Below, piece by piece: positions 56,862 to 64,000 of a stretch of DNA of 64,000 nucleotides (its first letter is position 1; every line of letters starts with the position of its first letter). The notes under the pieces were generated by a model. That model ran no database searches. It saw only the letters and a program-made list of their open reading frames with translations, and was not told the DNA's origin. This DNA is from Sorex araneus (taxonomy: Eukaryota; Chordata; Mammalia; Eulipotyphla; Soricidae): the NCBI RefSeq assembly GCF_027595985.1, contig NC_073307.1, positions 13,759,432 to 13,823,431 on the forward strand, written 5' to 3'. The position numbers were made by a program, and so were the translations under genes.

Positions 56862-57030
56862 CACCAGGGCACAGGGGTTAGGGTGCAAACCTCGCTTGCA
56901 CTGATCCCAGATTTGATTCCAACTCTACATTGTCTCATGAGCATCACTGGGTGCAGCCTTGGAGGTCCAGAGTACCACAAGGTGTGGCCTTGAAGGCCCA
57001 AGCACAGCTGGGGTGATCTGGGTTATCCCT
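56862..57030 (+). mobile_element. Sor-A SINE, old copy
   Basis: GATTTGATTCCAACTCTACA is the box-B region and GAGCATCACTGGGTGCAGCC is near the 3' end. Confidence 0.6.
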
Positions 57031-57270
57031 CAGGTTCAGTGTCAGAGCTACGTCACATCCTTGGCCCTTGCGTTGAATGACAGTTTGGGTTGACCAATAA
57101 TTGCTTGTGGGATTTCCAGGCCTTGTCGGGACTCTTTGGAGTCCTCTATCCCAAATTTTCTCAACTATTTGATGTATCTATGTAAAAATACTATAACAAA
57201 GCCCAACAATTAAGTCCCCAATTCTATAATCAGGCCTTCTGGAAATCTTCTATTCATTGTAATCCCACTT

Positions 57271-57444
57271 TTTTTTTTTTTCTTTTTGGGTCACACCCAG
57301 CGATGCTCAGGGGTTACTCCTGGCTCTGCACTCAGGAATTACTCCTGGCGGTGCTTGGGGGACCATATGGGATGCCGGGGATCGAACCCGGGTCGGCCGC
57401 ATGCAAGGCAAACACCCTACCCGCTGTGCTATCGCTCCGGCCCC
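57271..57444 (-). mobile_element. Sor-A SINE, very young
   Basis: TGTAATCCCACTT before (57258-57270) and TGTAATCCCACTT after (57445-57457) are identical. All boxes are intact. The best reference copy in the window, almost identical to 38116-38300. Confidence 0.97.
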
Positions 57445-57591
57445 TGTAATCCCACTTTTTAAAAACATTGCATTGCTATCCTTTAAGTATACTCTGCCCC
57501 CCAACCCCCAACCAAATGTGACAGGGTGCCTTTTCCACTAGCTAGCTTTATGGCTTCTGGTCTTAGAGTTAGGCTGTTAGGCTGCTTTTAG

Positions 57592-57672
57592 TTCTAGGAC
57601 TTCTGAAGGGCTGTTGTTATTGTTGTTTGTTTTTGAGCTATACCCGATGGTTCTTGGGAGTCACTCCCAGGC
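57592..57672 (-). mobile_element. Sor-A fragment with duplicated flank
   Basis: GATGGTTCTTGGGAGTCACT and the sequence before it, TCTAGGACTTCTGAAGGGCT, both recur at 58707-58782. Similarity extends outside the SINE, so a block was copied. Confidence 0.7.
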
Positions 57673-57798
57673 ATTACCCGTGGCATATGTGATATGCCAA
57701 AAACAGTAACAACGTCTCACAATGGAGATGTTATTGGTGCCTGCTCGAGCAAATCAATGAACAGTGGGATGACAGTGCGACAATGCTACAGTACTATG
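57673..57798 (+). mobile_element. Sor-B 3' part, fused to a Sor-A fragment
   Basis: It starts ATTACCCGTGGCATATGTGA with no head and ends in the RTE-like tail and GACAATGCTACAGTACTA. It joins an opposite-strand Sor-A piece without a spacer. Confidence 0.85.
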
Positions 57799-57825
57799 TA
57801 ATTTATGGAATTATAAAACTTGTTT

Positions 57826-58290
57826 TCACTCTGTAAAAAATGCCATTGGACTCTTATGTGATTGTATTGAATCTGCAGATGACTAGATAGGGTAGACATT
57901 TTAATATTAATTCTTCCAATCCATTAGCAAGTCATCAAATTTAGAGTATCTTTGCATCTGTGTCTTATTTTGATTTCTTTCATCAATGTTTTAGAGGTGT
58001 CAGTATATCCAGACTTTTCAACTCCTTGGTTAAATTTATTCTGAGATACTGTATGATTTTTTTATGTTGTCATAAATGGGATCATTCTCTTTCATTTCTT
58101 TGACAATAATTTATGGTTACTACATAGAAATCTATAGAGTTTGGCTGTTAATTTTGTATGCTGCATCTTTACTGAACTTATTTGATCATACCAAGCATAA
58201 AAAGTTTCTGTTGAGAAATTTGTTGGTGCTATTTTGGGATTTTCTTGTATGTAACTCTCTATTTTCTATTTCTGCTTTAAAAATGCTGTC
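57826..58290 (-). mobile_element. L1 ORF2 fragment, antisense
   Basis: TAAAAAATGCCATTGGACTC, TTAATTCTTCCAATCCATTA, and TCCTTGGTTAAATTTATTCT are reversed L1 ORF2 blocks in proper order. Confidence 0.8.
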
Positions 58291-58429
58291 TTTGATTTTT
58301 GATAGCTAGCATACTCTATATAATCCTATTTAGGTTCAATTAATTGAGTTCTTCTGAATCTTATATCTGGATGTCCATTTCTTTTTCAGAATTGGGACAT
58401 TTTTAATTGTCACTATTCTAAATATACTT

Positions 58430-58516
58430 TCTGTATATTTATATATAAATATGTATATATTTATCTATTTCTGTATATATATACATATACAGGCACAGAA
58501 AGTATATATATATATA
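58430..58516. repeat. (TA)-rich tract with inverted repeats
   Basis: TATATTTATATATAAATATG and CACAGAAAGTATATATATAT form an A+T tract able to pair with itself. Confidence 0.7.
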
Positions 58517-58517
58517 T

Positions 58518-58556
58518 CACTATATCACTGTCATACCATTGCTCATCGACATGCCA
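58518..58556 (-). mobile_element. Sor-B 3' tail only
   Basis: ATCACTATATCACTGTCATA and CCATTGCTCATCGACATG are the inverted end of Sor-B; the rest is absent. Confidence 0.7.
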
Positions 58557-58706
58557 CCATATATCCGCCCACTGCTATTTTTTTTCTTTGTTCCACTGCC
58601 TGGATCATTTCATATTTCTTCTTTGTCACTGATAAATTCTTTTGCATTATTAAATCTGCTTTTGAGTATCTTTCCAGATCATCAGGTTACTCATTGCTGT
58701 TTTCAG

Positions 58707-58872
58707 CTCTAGGATTTCTGAGGGGCTGTTGTTGTTATTTGTTTTTGAGCTGCACCCGATGGTTCTTGGTAGTCACTCCCAGCATATTTAGGGGACCATG
58801 CTGTGACAGGGATTGAAGCCAGGCCCCCCACATGCAAAGCAGGCACTCAACCCATTGAGTTATATCTCTAAC
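58707..58872 (-). mobile_element. Sor-A SINE
   Basis: GATGGTTCTTGGTAGTCACT, a minus-strand GGCTTCAATCCC, and ACCCATTGAGTTATATCTCT are present. Its first 75 bp plus flank match 57592-57672. Confidence 0.75.
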
Positions 58873-59252
58873 CATTGGTTTTTTCCCCCCATTTTTAATG
58901 GTTTCCATTTGTTGGATTTATCATTTTGTTCAAGCATCATTTGCCTAGTCTTTTATTTGCCTCTGTACTCTTATAGTTCACAAAGATTCTTTAAGGTAAC
59001 TCTTCTGAATTCTTTACCGATTCATAAATCTCCTGGTCAGATATTGGAGCTATATCACCTTTCTTTGCCACTGTCTATTTATCTGATTCTCCATTATCCT
59101 CAATTAGCACAATATTCTCATCAACATCCAGATATTTTAAAACTGAAGTAACATTGATTTACATGAAGTGGCTAACAAGAATGCATATGTTTACATGGTT
59201 TAGGGGTCAATGTTACCATGCCACCACTAATTTGAATTTGCGGTCTCCTTCA
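58873..59252. other. Unassigned DNA
   Basis: No feature recognised. Confidence 0.35.
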
Positions 59253-59458
59253 TACTTTTTTTTTTTTTTGCTTCTTTGGGTCACACCGGGTGATGCACAG
59301 GGAATATCACACCGGGTGATGCACAGGGAATACTCCTGGCTTTTCACTCAGGAATTTCTCCTGGCCATGCTTGTAGTACCATATGGGATGTGGGAATCGA
59401 ACCTGGGTCAGCCACATGCAAGGCAAATGCCCTACCTGCTGTACTATAGCACCAGTCC
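59253..59458 (-). mobile_element. Sor-A SINE with 26-bp internal duplication
   Basis: The stretch TCACACCGGGTGATGCACAG plus GGAATA occurs at 59281-59306 and 59307-59332. CTCCTTCA flanks the SINE (59245-59252, 59459-59466). The minus-strand box B GGTTCGATTCC is intact. Confidence 0.92.
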
Positions 59459-59466
59459 CTCCTTCA

Positions 59467-59841
59467 CAGTTTTTATGTTTTCCTTGGCAAAGATGGTTGT
59501 TCCTCACCAACACAAAATCCCATGGCAGAACATAGACTCAGAGGACCCTCTGGGTAGTCTTTGTAGCCTCAGGAAGGAGGGAGCAATGCAGTCAGCATGA
59601 GTTGTTTCTCTTTGCCTTCTAAAGAACTCTCTGGCTCTCTGTGCAGGAGAGGGAACTTCAGCTGTATTTCTCAGTGGTGTCTTGTCTGTGAATAATTATT
59701 ATTTTTGTGAGGGACAGTGACCTGTGTGGTCTATGATAATTTCAAAACTATTGTGATTTTTGTTTTTGATCAAGGCATCCAGGAGTAGATCATTCCTTTA
59801 AGATGAACTGATTTATGATGTAGGTGCTAAATTGTAATATT
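59467..59841. other. Unassigned DNA
   Basis: No feature recognised. Confidence 0.35.
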
Positions 59842-60088
59842 AGCACTGTAGCACTGTCATTCTGTTCTTCATCTATTTCCTCGAGTGGGCACCAGTAATC
59901 TCCATTGTGAGACTTGTTGTTATTGTTTTTGGCATATCGAATATGCCACAGGTAGCTTGCCAAGCTCTGTCGTATGGTTGGGATACTTTCAGTAGCTTGC
60001 CATGCTCTTTGAGAGGGATGGAGGAGTCAAACCCGGGTCGGCCATGTGCAAGGCAAACACCTCACCCACTGTGCTGTCACTCCAGTCC
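59842..60088 (-). mobile_element. Sor-B SINE
   Basis: The tail reads AGCACTGTAGCACTGTCATT, then the full body and CACTGTGCTGTCACTCCAGT. The minus-strand box B is GGTTTGACTCC. Confidence 0.9.
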
Positions 60089-60687
60089 AATTACAAAATT
60101 GGAATATTACAAGAAGAAATTAATTGCACCAGTAAATGATGTTCCACTAATTGGATATAGAGTCTTATACAAAGCACACCCTATGCTCAAAAATAAAGAA
60201 TTTCAGATGCATTATGAATCTAAACCTGAAGTGTGAAACCACAAAGTTTTGAGAAGCAAATATCGAAGTATATATGGTGAATCTTGTTCCATTAAATATC
60301 TTACAAAATATGTTTTATTTAAATATCTTACACAAGATATTTTTATTAAAAATCTTGCACAGAACATGTTAGCCTTAATGGAAATGATTAAGTTGAATTT
60401 TTATCTTAATTTTGAGCTTTTATTCACCAAGATACCATTCACAATGTGAAAAGACAAACTATGGAGACTGGAGGGGCATTATAAAATGTCTACAAGTCAA
60501 TAACTAGATTTTAAAAATTGAATAAAAGGCCAATAAGCATATGAAAAAGGGCCAAAGTTATTAGGAATCAGAAAAATGAAACAAAAACACAAAAAAACTA
60601 GGAGATAACTCTACACACCTACTACAACTAAAACCAAACAGAAATAGAAGAAACCCTAAAATTTTGGTGGTGATGAAGAATAAATTT
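60089..60687. other. Unassigned A+T-rich DNA
   Basis: A 15-bp word like AAATATCTTACA is repeated three times with changes near 60293-60355. No gene is seen. Confidence 0.35.
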
Positions 60688-60862
60688 ATTCTTTTCCTTC
60701 TCTTCTCTTTTCCCCTCCTTTTCCCTCTCCTCTCCTCCTCCCTCCTTTTCTCGTCCTCCTTCTTCCTTTCCGCTCCTCTCCTCTCTCTTCTTCCTTTTCT
60801 TTCTCTTTTCTTTCCCCTTCCTTTCCATTCCCTTTTCCCCTCTTCCTTATTTTCTTTCTTAT
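60688..60862. repeat. Polypyrimidine tract, about 175 bp
   Basis: It is almost all C and T on the plus strand with only a few purines. The K/E/R-rich open frames here on the minus strand are a product of this composition. Confidence 0.9.
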
Positions 60863-61656
60863 TAAGCCGCATGCTTCACATCTATCTGTCCACTATGATT
60901 TTACTTAATTAGTCCTGGTCATCAAAGTTTGTTCTAGGGAGGTATAGTGACAATCAGAGCTTAACCTCAGTTCAGTTTGTTCATTAGCCTCGTAATAACT
61001 GAATTCCTTACAGTGCCAGAAGGAGTGTAAATTAGTACTCCATCTTTGGACAACCTGTTCTAACTACTGAAGCTGAACATACAGGTTGGGATCTAGTTTA
61101 CCTCCAGGATATAATCTAACAGAAATGTAAATCTTCAACAAAAGATACAAACATTTCTGGCACCATTAATTGTAAGAGTCCTAAGCAAGAACCACCAGAG
61201 TACCTGGAACAGCAGAGTGGCTGAGGGTACTGTGCATGCATACCCAACAGAAGGGTGATGACAAACAATAGATTTCTGTCAAACACAGTGGAGATGGAGC
61301 TCTGATATTTTGTTGGGCAAAACATGACAGACACCCCGAATCATACACAACTCCATGCCTGTGACATTTAAAGCAAGCCAGAGGAGACTCCGGTCATTGT
61401 AGTCAGAGCCGTCACCACTCTGTGGGGTCCTCACTGGGAGAGAGCAGAAGGGAGATTTTGGGGTAACATTTTCTATCTTGGTCTGAGTGATAGCTATGTA
61501 TATTCATTTGTAAAGATTCTTTATGGTGTGACCTTAAGATTTGTGTATTTATTTTATATCCAGTTGCACTTAATTTAAATGTTTGCAAAGCTTATCAAAG
61601 CAACAGATCAGCTGGAGGGGTGCTAAACAAAATGTTGCATGTTGCTGGGCAACCTT
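60863..61656. other. Unassigned DNA
   Basis: No feature recognised. Confidence 0.35.
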
Positions 61657-61885
61657 TATTGCACTGTAGCACTGTGTCCCGTTGTTCGTCGATTTGCTCG
61701 AGCGGGCACCATTGTCTCCATTGTGAAATTTTTTGTTCCTGTTTTTGGCATATTGAATATGCCACGGGTAGCTTTCCAGGCTCTGCTATGCGGGCCAGAT
61801 ACTCTCGGTAGCTTGCCAGGCTCTCCTAGAGGGACAAAGGAATTGGACCCGGGTTGGCCGTGTGCAAGTCAAATGCTATTGCTAT
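61657..61885 (-). mobile_element. Sor-B SINE, head shortened
   Basis: The tail is GCACTGTAGCACTGTGTCCC. The minus-strand box B is GGTCCAATTCC. The final head bases are cut, ending TCAAATGCTATTGCTA. Confidence 0.88.
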
Positions 61886-61889
61886 TTTT

Positions 61890-62085
61890 TAAATTAAATT
61901 AAATTTTATTATTATTATTTTAACAAAGCTGTTCATGATTGGATTTCAGTCATACAGTATTCTAACATCCATCCCTCCACCAGTGTACATTTCCCGGCAC
62001 CAGTGTTCCCAGGTTCCCTCCCATCACCCCCCAACCCCCATCCCCTCCCTGCCTTTATGACAGGCGTTTTCCTATTCCTTTCCTT

Positions 62086-62151
<66 letters not shown>

Positions 62152-62370
62152 CTCTCTATCTCACTACTCTCTCTCTCCCTCTCTCTCTCTCTTTTCTTCT
62201 GGGGACCATGGTTTGCAATATTGATACTGAAAGTTCATCCAGAATACCCCTTACCTGCTTTAAACCCTTAGTTCTTGTTCAGCGGGATCATTCCCAGCTA
62301 TTATTGTCATAGAGGTCTCTTCTCTATCTTACCTACCCTCTACCCTCCACACACTTGCGGCTAATTCCAA
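61890..62370 (-). mobile_element. L1 3' end, antisense, with (CT)n expansion
   Basis: It starts T-rich, then ATTTCAGTCATACAGTATTC and CCATCCCTCCACCAGTGTAC match the shrew-type L1 3' end. The pyrimidine part has grown into a long (CT)n run (62092-62192). Confidence 0.75.
62092..62192. repeat. (CT)n microsatellite
   Basis: About 29 uninterrupted CT units, then a less regular CT-rich part. Confidence 0.95.
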
Positions 62371-62387
62371 GCTAGGAAACCTTTAGC

Positions 62388-62548
62388 GGGGAGCATATCC
62401 TGTGGTGCTCAGAGCTGACTCCTGGCTCTGTCCTCCAAGATCATCTTGACATTGCTTAGAGGACCATATGTAACACCAGGAACTGAACTAGAATTGCCTG
62501 CATGCAAGGCAAGTTTCTTAGCTTCTGTACTCTCTGTTTAGTCCTCTA
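62388..62548 (-). mobile_element. Sor-A SINE, old copy
   Basis: GTGGTGCTCAGAGCTGACTC and GCATGCAAGGCAAGTTTCTT are clear. Confidence 0.7.
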
Positions 62549-62621
62549 TGGGTAACTTTCTTCATTTCAGTTTATCTTGTTTACAATTTTCCACTAACTG
62601 TCCATCTATTTTTGTATTTAT

Positions 62622-62778
62622 TCATTTATTGGCCACACCCAGCAGTGCTCAGGGCTCACTCCTGGCTCTGCTCTCAGAAATTACCTGGAGGGGATAGGGA
62701 GACCCTCTGGGGAGCCAGGGATTGAACCCAGTCTGACCACTGCAAGTTTCTTACCTGCTGTACTATTGCTTGATTCCA
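62622..62778 (-). mobile_element. Sor-A SINE
   Basis: CCACACCCAGCAGTGCTCAG is well preserved. The minus-strand box-B-like word is GGGTTCAATCCC. A TTTATTTATTCATTTATT run is its inverted tail. Confidence 0.8.
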
Positions 62779-62994
62779 GCAAGCATCCATTTATTGTACA
62801 TTATAAAACATAATTTGTAATAACAGAAACAAAATGGGTCCTTTATAACCTAGAGGAAAGAAGTTTTAGTGTTATTTATAAATAAACACAATACAACCAA
62901 GTTGAATATTGACCTAGAGTGCTTCATAAAGTTTTCAAGTCCAGCTCCACCCTCTTGAGATGTATAATCTCATAACCTCCATCACCCTTCCAGA

Positions 62995-64000
62995 CCGACC
63001 AGCCTAGGCCCAGATGGACTCACTAGCAAATTCTTTCAAACATTTAAAGAGGACCTTCTTCCAGTTCTCTTCAAGTTTTTCCAGGAAATTGAAGAAACAG
63101 AAGCTCTCCCACACAGTTTCTATGGGGCAACTATCTCCCTACTACCAAAATCAAACAAAGACAGCACTAACAAGGAAAACCACAGACCAATATCCTTGAT
63201 GAACATGGATGCGAAGATCCTCAACAAAATATTAGCAAATAGAATCCAAGGACTCATCAAAAAGATCATACACCAGGACCAAGTGGGATTCATCCCGGGG
63301 ATGCAAGGGTGGTTTAACATTTGGAAAGCAATCAACATAATCCATCATATCAACAAAAGCAAAGATAAAAACCATATGATCATATCAATAGATGCAGAGA
63401 AAGCATTTGGCAAGATCCAACACCCACTTATGATGAAAACTCTCACCAAAATGGGTTTTGAAGGAACTTTCCTCAAGATAGTTAAAGCCATCTACCACAA
63501 ACCCATGACAAGCATTATCCTTCCCTCTAAGATCAGGGACAAGACAAGGATGCTCACTATCACCACTTCTGTTCAACATGGTATTGGAAGTATTTGCAAT
63601 AGCAGTTACGCACAAGAAAGACATTAAGGGCATCCAGGTAGGAAAGGAAGAAATCAAGCTCTCACTATTCACAGATGATATGATACTATACCTAGAGAAT
63701 CCTAAAACCTCCTAGAAACAATAGACTTACACAGTAAAGTCACAGGCTATAAAATCAATACCCCGAAATCCATGGACTTCCTATACGCAAATAATGAGAC
63801 AGAGGAAAGTGACTGAAAAAACAATCCCATTCACAATCGTGCCCCAGAAAATCAAGTACCTCGAAATCAGCCTAACTAAGGAGGTAAAGGATCTCTACAA
63901 AGGAAACTACAAAACACTGCTCCGTGAAATAAAAGAGGACACGAGGAAATGGAACATGTTCCCTGCTCATGGATAGGAAGAATTAACATTGTCACAATGG
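62995..64000 (+). mobile_element. L1 ORF2 fragment, runs off window edge
   Basis: It encodes the reverse-transcriptase region of L1 ORF2 with frame breaks. [20 protein letters not shown] and [20 protein letters not shown] are fingers/palm blocks. FTDDMILYL near 63670 holds the catalytic DD of the FADD-type box. Frame changes occur near 63050 and 63540, and there is a stop after NPKTS. It starts abruptly at 62995, so it is truncated or rearranged, and the 3' part lies outside the window. No activity is expected. Confidence 0.92.

Noticed and set aside
57271-57444. Possible tRNA gene because of intact A and B boxes
   Set aside because: The copy has a SINE body, target duplications and dozens of relatives; no cloverleaf is formed past box B.
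60561-60872. K/E/R-rich minus-strand frame
   Set aside because: It is the translation of a polypyrimidine tract and not evidence of a protein.
1-64000. CRISPR arrays, operons, bacterial or phage genes
   Set aside because: The sequence is mammalian in repeat content; no direct-repeat/spacer array or dense coding is present.

Overview
The window is vertebrate nuclear DNA, almost certainly from a placental mammal and most likely a shrew (Sorex-type eulipotyphlan). I see no complete protein-coding gene. About 40 copies of a short tRNA-derived SINE (working label Sor-A) and about 14 copies of a longer relative (Sor-B) occur on both strands. Ancient mammalian repeats (MIR, an MLT1-type LTR, old L1 fragments) lie beneath them. 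The shrew assignment rests on my memory of shrew SINEs, not on a search.

Layout. 1-14 kb: SINEs, a 661-bp L1 3'-end insertion (5420-6080), a candidate broken reading frame (6223-6600, minus), a solo LTR (7139-7480), a 17-bp minisatellite (9096-9206) and a MIR (12745-12955). 14.2-14.9 kb: a CpG-rich block with a CCAAT motif and a GC box, the best promoter-like sequence here. 15-25 kb: A+T-rich DNA with SINEs, an MLT1-type LTR and a cluster of perfect hairpins and tandem duplications (18702-19228). 25431-25631: an exon-like block whose translation resembles the complement C3/alpha-2-macroglobulin family and ends at a good splice donor. 29284-30047: a 5'-truncated RTE-clade LINE with a perfect 13-bp target-site duplication. 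35-38.3 kb: an old antisense L1 carrying four SINEs and an LTR. 45089-45292 (minus): a copy of VAV3 coding exon 1 with its start codon changed to ATA. 45.8-50.4 kb: L1 pieces of several ages. 54.4-56.9 kb: a repeat-poor A+T-rich block. 57-62.8 kb: dense SINEs and L1 3' ends. 63-64 kb: a decayed L1 ORF2 running off the edge.

How the parts relate. Sor-A and Sor-B share a tRNA-like head with A and B boxes. The 3' end of Sor-B matches the 3' end of the RTE LINE, including its last codons, so Sor-B looks like a SINE that borrowed its tail from an RTE partner. Sor-A ends in an A-rich tail, as expected for L1 mobilisation. Two retrotransposition partnerships therefore seem to have been active in one genome. 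All family names come from reading and memory; no database search was run.
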